Assembly: GCF_963678635.1 (NCBI RefSeq)
Contig: NC_087067.1
Location: 26,169,547 to 26,233,546 of the forward strand
Direction: 5' to 3'
DNA from: Symsagittifera roscoffensis
Lineage: Eukaryota > Xenacoelomorpha > Acoela > Convolutidae
Length of the DNA: 64,000 nucleotides
Within the stretch, counting starts at the first letter, position 1, and every line of letters starts with the position of its first letter. The translations under genes and the position numbers were made by a program. Under the pieces are notes generated by a model. It ran no database searches, had not been told where the DNA came from, and saw nothing but the letters and a program-made list of their open reading frames with translations. Shown here piece by piece: positions 47,101 through 59,100 of this stretch.

Positions 47101-50100
47101 TGGGGCAGCGGGTCTTCAGCGACATCCAGGGACCATTTGAAGTTGCGAGCATGCATGGAGCGCGCTATGCCGTGAGCTTCATTGATGACTTCAGCCGTCT
47201 GGCAGTGGTCAAGTACCTGGTTAAGAAGAGCGATACTCTTTCGAAGTTCAAAGACTTTGTAGCTGAGCACGGAACACCGAAGTGCTTGAGAACTGACAAC
47301 GGAGGTGAGTATTCGTCGAATGCTTTTCGGATGTTCTGTAGAGAAATGCAGGTGAAACAGGAGTTTACAGTACCTAATACTCCGCAACAGAATGGCGTGG
47401 CAGAGAGGTACAACAGGGTGATAACTGAGATGACTCGATGTCTACTGGCCGATGCAAAGCTCTCAAAGATGTTCTGGGTACGAGCAATGTCAACGGCAGT
47501 CAGGGTTCGCAACTTGTGTCCTACATCCAGCAATGAGCATCGCATTTCATCAATGGAGATGCATTATGGGAAGCCATCGAAAGTCAACTACCTGCGAGTG
47601 TTCGGATGCCTGGCGTACTACCTGGACAGAGGAAACCGGCGGAAACTGGATCCGAAAGGCAAGAAGAGCAAGTTCATTGGTTATGACGAGGAGAGCAAAG
47701 CCTACTTGCTGATGGACCTGGAGACAAAGCGAGTGGTACGAGCAAGAAGCGTGACGTTCAATGAAGACATCATTCCAGACGACTTTCTGGTAGACAGTGA
47801 GCAGTCACAAACACTGGGTCTATCAATCGAGGGATGCATTGATGTAGAGGAAACTAGCACGAAGACCATCACTGAGTCTACCAATAAAGCGAATGATAGT
47901 GGAGCAGCAGCTTCAGTGGGGGTTACGGAAGATGACCCAGTCGAGACTGAAGAATTGGAACCACCTTCCACAGAGCCTCCAGAGCAGAGGCCAACAGAGA
48001 TTCCAGAGCAGCGGTCAACTAGAACGCGGAACCCTCCCATCCGATACGGACTGGCTTATACTCATGCTTCAGTGATAGCACAAGAGCCAAGAAGCTACTT
48101 GGAAGCAGTATCTGGACCAGAAAGGGAGCAGTGGCTAGCAGCTATGGCTTTGGAGGTGCAGTCACTGAAGGCAATGGGCACCTGGACACTTGTTGATAGA
48201 CCAAATTCTCGCAAGGTCATTCCTGGACGCTGGGTGCTTGCTGTGAAGAGAGATGCAATGGGACAAGTGGAGCGGTTTAAAGCCAGATACGTGGTGAAGG
48301 GTTTTATGCAAGTGGAAGGACTGGACTTCAATGAGACCTTTGCGCCAACCTGTAAACCAGAAACAAAGAGAATACTACTGGCTTTGGGAGCGCAAGATGA
48401 TCTTGTACTTCATCAGATGGACGTGAAGTCAGCCTTCCTCAACTCGCCGTTAACAGAAACTGTGTATATGGAACAGCCCGAGGGGTTCAGCAGCGGGGAC
48501 AACCAAGTGTGTTTGCTACAACGCAGTATCTATGGGCTGAAGCAGGCAGGAAGGGACTGGTACCAGACGCTGAGCACGTTTCTTCTGGAGACTGGTTTCA
48601 CTCGAAGCACCAATGACTTCTGTTTGTTCACGATGAGGGGAATGGATGATGCTATGATCTATGTTCTAGTATGGGTGGATGATATCATCATTGGCTGCAA
48701 ACTGCAAGCAGAAGTTGACAGGGTGAGGGACCGATTCACTGACCGATTCAAGATGGATGATCGCGGTCCATTAGCCTGGTTTTTGAAAATGCAGGTCAAA
48801 CGGGCACCTGGTTCTGTTACTGTGAATCAGTCTCGCTACATTGAAGACTGCTTGGAGCGCTTTGGGTTGGCTGACTGCAAACCAGTAGGGACACCAGCTG
48901 ATATCAGCACTCAGTTGACGAAGAAGGACTGCCCTGGAGCGGGCTCAGAAGAAGCAGTGGCAATGCAGCGTGAGGACTACAGAGGCATAGTGGGCTCGTT
49001 ATTGTACATAGCCAAGCAAACGAGGCCAGACATCCTAGCTACTGTGACTCAACTTTCACGGTTTCTGGAGAATCCTGGGAGAACACACTGGGTGGCTGCT
49101 AAGAGAGTACTGCGATACCTGAAAGGAACCAAAGATCTGGAGCTGTGCTACATCAAAGATCCTGATGGGTTCAACCTTTATGGTTCAGCAGATGCTGACT
49201 GGGCTGGTGACGTTGATGACAGAAGGTCAACCACAGGCTACAGTTTTCATGTGCAGCGGTCAGGAGCAGCAATCAGCTGGAGTACCAAGAAGCAACCTAC
49301 TGCAGCAATATCTACCAGCGAAGCTGAGTATCAAGCAATGGCAGCGGCTGTTCAGGAAGGCCTCTACTTACGATCCCTACTCAATGAGATGGATATGACG
49401 TGTGATGGTCCAACTGTGATCAACGAGGACAACCAGAGCTGCATCAAGATGTGCAAAAATCCCGTAATGCAGAAGCGTACAAAGCACATTGATGTCAAGT
49501 ATCACTTTGTCCGAGAGCGGGTCGAGGATGGAACATTTGCGCTCGAGTACTGTCCAACCGAAAACATGGAGGCTGACTTGTTGACGAAATCCCTGAGCAA
49601 GGCAAAGGTGGATCAACATCGTCGAACGCTGATGGGTTGCAGCCTGACATTGGACAAAGCCAATTCAGCCTGAGTGGGGGTGTTGAGGACAGACGAGCTC
49701 AATGCCAGACTAGTGAAATACCAGACCAAACTCAAGGTCAGACTTGAGCAATAGAAACCTAATTAAAGGTCAACTGGTATAAAACTCAATGCACTCAGAC
49801 AAGGTCAACTGGTCTGCTGGTATTTGATAAACTAATTAATTAACTGGTAATTAATTAACTGGTACTATTTGATGCTCAGTTTGTCGTGTCATTTTAAAAA
49901 CACAATCTCAATTCATTCTTCAACAATCAGTATCTCTTCTCTCTCCTCAGTTGAAACCTCAGATAACTCTCAAACCTCTATCCCCTAGTCCTACTTGCTC
50001 TAACTCTGAATCTTAACAGGTTTCGCTTGAAAAAAAACCTATGAAAATAAAGGAAAAAGCACTTCAACGCAAAAGCTCTTCAACCAGTTTTTTAATTGAA

Positions 50101-53100
50101 CGGTTTTTAACTTCAAAATTTTCTGCCGTTGAATGATTAAAAGTCAAAACTTTTCCATAGACAACAGAAAGCTGGTAAAAAAGTCAATGAATACAAGGAA
50201 ACAGAAAAATATCCGACTTGTGTTTTGGAGAAAAATCAAGTTTCGAATTTCAAAATGAAAAAGGTATGTGGCCTGAAAACTATTTGATGTTCAAGAACAA
50301 TCTATGATTTTTTTAAAAAATTGATCCCAATTTCAGAAAACTGGACCAATAAATAAATTTACTATTCCGCTGTGCAATTAAACTTTTATTTCTTTTTCAA
50401 AACTAGAAGTCTATCACGTTCCAGGTGACTTTTACCCTTTTGTTTTGCAATATGCAGATTACCTTCCTTTTAACAAAAAAAATGAGCTGAACTTCAAAAC
50501 AATAAAAAGTCAAATTGCAGAAAAAAACGAGTTTTATGAATTTTTTGAGAAAAAAAATCAACACGATCTATATGAGAGACTATCAATTACTCTTAAAAGG
50601 TCAATCGAGAAATGGTTAGAGTAATTTTGCCGCCCACCATTTGAAAAAATTAAATAGCCTTGATTTTTGATACTTCTGTTGTTTGGTTTTCTAGGGGTTG
50701 AATTCCGGTGTTAAAAAACACACCGAATTGTCACACAGAAATCATAAATTGAGCTAATCAAGCAAAACAGGTCTTAAAATATTAAAATTTTGTGAAAATC
50801 AAACAACTTAATCAAACCCACTCACCAATAGAAGACAGGAAATTAGCCAGTTCTTGTGCATAAAGATGAAAATTTTCGGATTATTCATGCTTGTAAACAA
50901 AATTCCAGAGTATTTTTTTGAAGTAGTTGAAAAGTATTGAGTTTTATAGCGATTGTTTTTTGTTTTTATTCTGAACACGAAGTTGAACCACGGAACTTTT
51001 TCATCTGCATGTGTTCAAATTGTTTTCTTGACTGAATTGTAGGCGGTGTATTGACTAGCATAAATATCGACTCACGTAAAAACTCAAAGGTGAAAACTAC
51101 TTCGACTAGCCTGTGAGTCGAAACATAAAACTCAATTTTGCAAAAGTTAAATTTCACAATGCGCGAGGCAATAAGTGTTCGGTTAAAGCCATTAGAGATC
51201 CGGATGTGACTAACCACGATTTCTGTTAGAGAAGTTTCATTTGCTTGTTGATTGCTTATTTTTTCAATAACATTTTTCTTTTCAACAGAAATGCAAGTTT
51301 CTTATAAAATGGATTAAAATTGATTTTGAGCTTTCAAAGTTATGCTAGCCGAAACTAGTTCTTGTTTTCAAAATCTAATGCAAGTCGAACTTTATGATCC
51401 GAGAAAAAATCATATGATTTCTCATTTATCCATTTATCGTCATCTGACAGATGCGCTATTTCAACTTTTGTGTGGATCAAAAAAAGTTTTTCAAACTCAA
51501 AGTTTGTCCCCATTTTTGTGCTCATTTGGGATGAACACTTGGCTCATTTGTTCAATTGATTAAGAATGGCCAATAGTGGCGAACTTGCAGCTCAAAACGT
51601 TAAAATGCAATTGTATAATGGCTGAAAAAAAGACTAATCAAAAATTTTGGCGAGACTAATAATTCTGGAATCCTTTGACTTTTTACTAGGTCATTTTAAA
51701 GACTTGTTAGGTCAAATTTTGTGCATCCATTAACTAAGTTAAATCAAAAAAATTTTATATTGAAAAGGAGGCCAAAGATATTTCATTCGAGAGGTAGATG
51801 AACTTACTGTCCGGACATCCGGTAAAAACAACCTCTGGTTCTATTATACGATCAGCCGCTACCAAATCGATCGGCTGGTTATTGTACTGCAAACTATCCA
51901 GACAACCTATGAACCCGTCTAAACTCTGGATTCTACTATCCAGTAGATGGTAGATCTCTCTATAGACCCCGCCGACGTACAGGGGTCCCGTTAGTTCTAG
52001 GGTTCCCGGCTGACCAGTCGTAACTGTAATCGGAGATCCGTCAACGTACAGATTGTTTATGAAAAGATAATCGGACTCTTTAATTCTCTGGAAACTGACG
52101 CTGTGCCATTTATCATCGTTCAGTGGCTTAGACTGGGGCGAATCTATGTACTTGGCGTCTTGGTTTTTGCCTTGGAGGGAGTTGAAAACAACTCTTAGCT
52201 GTCCGGATCCTGTCAGTTCAACTGCGATGAAATCTCCGCCTCCCGGGACGCTGCGGTACAAAATAAGTCCTCGGTTAAAGTGGGTTCGGAAACGAAAGCT
52301 AACCCGGAGTTCGCCACTGCTCACCGGGATGTTATTGACAGCAACGGAAGCAGAAGCCGAACGAAACGAAACCGAGTTCGTAATCTGCGCGTCTTCTTCG
52401 ACTTTTCTCGCCGTTGATTCGACGAACTTAGCGTAAGTTGGCTGCGTAATGACGTCCAGATATTTGATATTGTTTATCTGCAGTTCTTGAATCTGGCCGC
52501 TGAATTTTCCAAAACTCTGGGCAAATTTGTTGCTTTTTGGCATTCCCAATTCAATGGTATCGATGATCATCGTGTTTTTTCCGGTTTCTGGTTTGAGTGA
52601 AGCTGAAACAAAAACAAACAAACAAAAATAAACAAAATGGTGACTCACCCCACATTTCTACTCGGCCATGGTTTAGAGCCCAGCAATTTTGATAAGTAAT
52701 TAAAAGGTAGAAATGGATAAAAATAACAGCCCTAGCAAACGAAACGGACATTTTCATTAACTTCCGCCCAATAATATCTGAAATTAGAAAAAAGCTGATT
52801 GAACTTTCTTCAAGGCAAGTTTAAACGGTTGATCAAAACACGACGATAAGTTATCAAACTAATTGAATCAATATATCAATAATAAAATAAAACAAATTGT
52901 TTCTGGAAGAAAAAAAAACTAGTTTCAAAGCAAACAAAATTGCAGAATCAAATTTTGTTATCAAGCATTTTTTTTTTCAGGAAGCTTGTCTTCTAAGCCC
53001 TAATTGGCTTCTCTTAAGAAAAAAAATCAAAGTTGACGGCAACTAATTGTGCAGTTTTTAAGTTGTGCAGTTTTTGTGATTTTTTGTTTTGCTTCTGCTG

Positions 53101-56100
53101 CCTGCAAAAATACGATAATTTTATGTTTGATACAAATGATATTTGAGGCTGTGTATCTTCGTGAGGCTGGTAGTAATAAGCTGGTGTTTTTTTTCTGTTT
53201 GTTGATTGTTGTGACAGAAAATCTAAATCGCCGTAGATATGATTACGATGGTAATGTCAAGATTGATGGCGCAAAATTTGAAACAAAATCGGGGAAAATT
53301 GGGACAAATTGGGAAATCAAATGCTGTGTGCATTTTGAAAAGGTGAATTTCACGATTGGCTGACCTTAATCAATAAGTGAAAGGAACCCATCACCTGTCC
53401 ATGATTAGCGAGAGAAAAAAAAACAAAACAACAATTGAATGATGGTGCCATCGTTTCACCTATGGTCTCTCAGTTCAAAACGAGACATAAAAATAATATG
53501 GGATAATACACTTATCGCAAAACTTAAACGACAATGACTCAAAAAATGATAACAATAACTGTTAACTAAAATTCGATAAAAAGTACAAGAGAGTAATGTG
53601 ATCAAATAAGCTTAACTAGTGTTGAAAAAGTTAATTTGTATTGAAAAAAAAACATTAAAAAGCTACTTCTAAAAATAAACAGGAGGTACACAGCTTAAAT
53701 TACAAAATAATTGATGCAAAATTTGATATGCACAAATTTTTCAAAGCAGGCTTTCATTCAAAACCAAATTTTCATTCAAACTCTAATTTTTTCCTGGGGA
53801 AGTATTAAAACAAAAGAATGAAATTAGAGCAGAAAAAAGGTAAAAAGGGATTGGTTATTTTGAATTGTTTTATTGTATTCAGCGATCGATCAGTGGTAAA
53901 TGGCGAAACAATGGTTAAGATGGTTCAAAAACTCGCAACGTTTTTCTGACATTTTTCCCCAATTTAGCTTTCTACCAATTATTTCAAATCTCTTCTTTGT
54001 GCTAGGACACTTACGAATTAGGAAACGGGAAATTCAAAAACGGTGGTCGTAAAAATTTCATCCGTATTGTGTATAGTTCTTTGTTTGGACTGTTTTAAAA
54101 ACCAGTTCAATGGAAAAAATAAGAAAAAGCCATCAAACAGCAAACAGCTGAAAACTCATGAAAATCTGCACTTTCAATCAAAAAATGAAACGAAAATAAA
54201 AATCAGACATTGTTGCAAAGCACGTCTGGCATTCCCCACAAGTTTTACTGCGAAAAAAATTAATAGAAATTTATAAATAAGTTAAAACTAATAAAATACT
54301 CTGTTTCATTAATTTTTGAAGTTTAGATTGCAACGTTAAATTTCAGAAACAATTTGACGAATAGAATTTTAACAATTTCAAATCGGAAAGAAATCAAGAC
54401 AGATGATAGATAAATGCTGGATATTTTAATATCGATTTTTTTAAATCCTCAAACACGATGTAGGAAAAATTATTTCTTGCCAATATAATTATGGTAAAAA
54501 GTATAATTTGATGATTTTGATTTGTCAAAAGGTATTAGGATAAGCTTGTGGATTTTGAAAAAGCTTTAGGGTGTAAGCGTGCAAATACTAAAAGGGATTG
54601 AAGAATTTGAAAAAAAAAAACAATATCCTGATTGGTCGGAACTGTAAATGGTACACCCGCCTTGATACAGAAAGGAGCATAAAATAGAAAAAATATACAG
54701 TCACTAAACAGGTAAAAATGTCCATTCGCAAATACAATATGATAAAAAAGGATAAAAACCTTCGAATTTTGAACTCGATCGCAAAAATGAGAGCAAAAAT
54801 GAACCGACACTGAACGGCATCAGAAGCTTCTGTCAATTTGAAGAAAACACTTCTGAAGCAATTTGATGTAATTTTTAACAAACAAGAAAAGTCTGTTTGA
54901 AAAAAGTAAGCAAAAACCAATTAATCGATAGCAAAAGGTTAAACTATATTGCGAATTGAAAAAAAAAACTTTTAACGCATTTATTTCACTGATTCGAGAA
55001 GAAACTAATTAATGCAAAAAGTACAAGTAAAAAAACTGGCTCAAATATCTGGATTGGCCAATCTGAAATTTATGTTCTTTTACCGTTTTGCTCATCTTTA
55101 TAATTAATTCATTTCTGCTTACAGTACTGTTAAAAATCAAGAGAAGCAAAATGGAAAAGACTAAACATAAATAGAACTCCAGTGTAGAGAAAATGAAAGG
55201 GAGTTGTAAAAAGTAAGAGATGCTGAAGGTTTTAAAGCCCCCTCGTGATTCAAATCGATTTTATTATGCGTTTCCAACAAAGGTTCTAAAAAATGCAATT
55301 AGAAGTGCCATTAGAGTACCAAAAAATTCGTATTGGAATCACTTAATACAATTGGAAGAATCATCAGTTGGTCTCTCTATTCATAGACATGCATTTAAAA
55401 TTGTATCGAACCCGTCTTGAAAGACCAATTCACAGAGGTCAGCAACCAAAGATATTAGAAAAGATTTCTACTTGAATACAAAGAAAAAAACTGAGAAGGA
55501 AAAACTGAAAAGCCGGATGAATACCAATTCATTGATGCTTTGAATTTCACTCGAATTTTCTCTGCAAAAAAAATTACACTGTTTTCTCATTAATATAAAA
55601 ACGTTTTTCGATTTTATCCTTTACTACTTAAAACAAGTTTAACAAGGCTTCAAGATTATTAACCATTCGACGTCATCTAAGGTTTTTTGTGCGACTAAAA
55701 GCTTTGTGAAAAAAAAACCGGATATCAAAGTTTCTGCAAATATTCTGTTCGGAATGAAAAACTAAATTAAAACGAAAAAGGCTCGACAATCAAGTCAAAA
55801 CCTTGAAAAATTCGAACTTGAAAATAATTTTCTGTTAAAAAACTGATTGAACTTTCAATACAAAATAATTAAAAAACCTTGATCATAGTTCATGAACTTT
55901 GAATCGAAATTTCGAACATAGCCAAAACGCATTGAATAAATGAAAAAAAATTACAAAAAATAATAAATTTTTATCAGGTTTACAAATTTGTAGACCTATT
56001 TACGATATTGATAACTACTTGAACCCAGAGTAAAGCCTGAGAGAATGTCTTTCGACCAAATGGTCAGTTTTCAAACGTTGAAAACTCGAAAAAGCATATC

Positions 56101-59100
56101 TTCAATATCATCAAAAACAAAGAATTCGAATGAATAAAGGCTGCAGTTTCACAATGTTTTGGAAACAAAGCCGCTCCTGAAAAGTTTAGCATTTCAAATC
56201 AATTCAAATAAGTTATAGCGGAGGAGGCTCAAAGAACATAAAATTTTTCTCTATCCGGGTTAACCTTCGGAGAACAAAAATGTTAGCCACATTTGAAATT
56301 GCTTGACATACATTTTTATATAACTTCCATAATCAGTTTTTAAAAGTTTTGAATGATTTTTCGACATTATTGAGTAAATATCAAATTCTAAGGCTTAAAA
56401 AATAAAAAAGAATTGCCGTCAAACTTTTATTAAAAACTCTTCGAATATTGTATTTTTTATTGTTCGATTTGCATTCTTATAAGGCGACACAAAAGTTTCA
56501 AATGAAAAATTTAAAAGCTTTTTTTGTAATGCTAGAAATCTTAGAAAAATTTGAAAAAAATGAAACAACTTTCACTTTCGGGTGAGTTGTTATCTTACCA
56601 AGACCTGTAGATCAGAAAATTTAATTTCTGATAAAATTTCTGATTGAAACTGCTATATTCAAAACCAATAAAAGTTTCAACCTTAGATTCCGCAACGAAA
56701 TTAACCAGTTTCATTCAAAAATAAATTTTCGAATATAACATGCCATTGGGAAAAATAGTTTTCAAAGTTATTTTTTTTTTCAAAAAAGTTACCTCTGTAT
56801 TGAAAAACTATTTATAGTAAAATCTTTTGCTATTAAGATTCAATCCAAGTAATTGACTTTTTCACTTCAATTACAGTATGATTTAGCTGTTTGCTATAAA
56901 ATAAAAGTAAAGGGCTAGTTTTTTTTGAGAACGTTTTTTGTTTTTGCAGATCAGTTTTTGCAAGTTGAAAAATTTGAAAAAAAAAGAAATTTTTTGTTTC
57001 ATTTTTTTTTGCAAAAACACCTATTATTGGAGCTTTCAATGTTCTTGGACATCAATATATTAAAAAAGTTACTATTTGCTTAGTTGTTTTTTTTTGTTAT
57101 TCATTCAACAGTTTTTCGAAATGAAAAAGCGTAGGGGCAAAGTGTTAGTTCATTGCGAGAGTTATCTACCTAAGAATAGTGTTTATCCAAAAAAATTAAT
57201 GCCAAAAATAATAAGTCTTGCAGAACTATGTTGTGCAAGTATCTTGATAAGAGTCTAAAGCCCCAAAAATGTCAATCCTGAACCACTCAAAAAATTTCAA
57301 ATGTTAACTTGGAAACTTTTAAACTTTTAAATCAAAAACTAACCTGCTCAAAAATAGCACAAAAAGGGCCCATTGGAGTACATAGAGGTTAAATACTTGA
57401 TTGATACATCTCCCCACATCCTTGTTACGCATTTGATCTGCCCATGGTTTTACGCTTTTTAAAAGCTAAGATACAATTTTTCTACATTATTTTTGAACGA
57501 GAAAATTTTGTATTCCTTTTAAGTGGCAAAAAAGCATTATTAGCGTGCATTAATTCTTGTTGAATTCACTAGTTCTTGATTAATAATGTCACAAAATTTT
57601 CCTGTTCTGCTATATTATTTTCGTTAAAACTCAGGAAGTTTATAGAAAACCCAAGAACTTTCATTTTTGCACACTAATAGTGCCATTGTGATTAGAAAAA
57701 ACAGAAGTCACACTCCTTCCTTAAGCGAAGGATAAAGATTCTCATTCAAAAAGATACTGCTTAATCTTGCTTGAAATTTGTTTGCTGTGATCTTCATTCA
57801 TTTTTTGTTGCAATTATGCGAACCAGATAAACAATTGAAAAAAAAACATTTTTCTCCCAAAATGGGTCACTTGTATTAGCCACTGCTATATGTGGCTTTG
57901 ATGTGACACAAATACAAGCCGAAATGAATGCAATGTTTCATTCAAATAGACATAAACTCTTGTTATTTAGAATCTCTGAACCAAATCTGAATAAAGTGAA
58001 AATTCGGTTTGGCGTTTTTCAAAATTATATAAATTTATGACATCTTGAATGAAGCGCTTTAATTTCTGCTTGTATTTGTGTCACATCAAAACCACATAGA
58101 TCAATGACTATGGCAAGTGACTCAATTTAAGCAAAAAAAAATTTATTTTATTTTTATTTAACAATACCGTTCGGTGTTTAACAGTGAAATTGTATACGGC
58201 CAAAATCCGCGACTTATCTAAGCTACCCGCACCGAGCGACCATAGATAATTCTCAATATTAGTCTCATTACACAGTCAGTTTCTTTTAATTTACAAAATA
58301 AATATATTTAATTCAACAAAAATGAATTGAGATCGAAATACATTTTTTTGTCAATACTCCATTATAATCGAATAAAAACGATTATAATGGTATTTTTAGA
58401 GGTTTTAATAAAATTTACAAATCATTCTTATATCAATTATCATTTTTTGCTAAATGCAGTTGATAAGTGGGGTTAATGACTGAACGAAAGGGGTGTTATT
58501 CAATGTTTGAAGTGGGGGGGGGGGGTAGGGGGGGAGGGGGGTACTTAGCCTGACCTCTTTTACCAACTCCACTCCAGCTTACAACCCCCTCCACTTCTAG
58601 TTTATCCCATATCCAATCCTGGGTGTTGGTAGAAGAGGCAGAGCTCACGTTGAGGTCCCTAACTCTCCCTGATTGGAACGAGTTTGTTTTTATTCCCTCA
58701 ATTTAATGGTTAAACGTGGTTAAGGTGGGGTGTATTGGGGAAATTGAAGGGATTTTTACCGTGTTTGTGTTTTATTGAGTCATAGAACAGAGTTTTTTAA
58801 ACAAATTTTATTGTTCTAATTGATTATAATGGATTATAATTAAAATAAGATTTCCAAAAAATGGACTTTTTTGAATATCTTGACAAAAAAATCAATTTCA
58901 GGGCCAAAATAAGGATTAAAATCTTTATTTTCTTAAAATGATTCACAAAAATAATCTATGATAAGGGTAATATAAACAATTTCGTGGTCTTTACATCTGT
59001 AACAGATTTTAATGGACTGTTTTCTGCGAATTTACATTATAATCGGTTAAAATCCATGGGCGATTGGTGCGGGATCACAGAATTTAACCAAGTTTTTTTA

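Larger units (their letters stand above)
45147..50018 (+). mobile_element. full-length Ty1/copia LTR retrotransposon
   Basis: A 4872-bp element with two 338-bp LTRs (45147-45484, 49681-50018) that look identical base for base, TG...CA ends, a 5-bp target duplication, primer site, polypurine tract and one uninterrupted Gag-Pol frame. The order protease, integrase, reverse transcriptase, RNase H defines the Ty1/copia group. It lies in the neurexin intron, antisense to the host gene. Identical LTRs and an intact frame imply recent insertion and possible present activity. Confidence 0.97.
45142..50023. repeat. 5-bp target site duplication of the copia element
   Basis: ggttt at 45142-45146 directly precedes the left LTR, and ggttt at 50019-50023 directly follows the right LTR. 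Confidence 0.92.

Noticed and set aside
45557-49619. Multiple antisense and shifted frames of 60-126 codons inside the copia element
   Set aside because: Shadows of the Gag-Pol coding sequence; no independent start context or domain.
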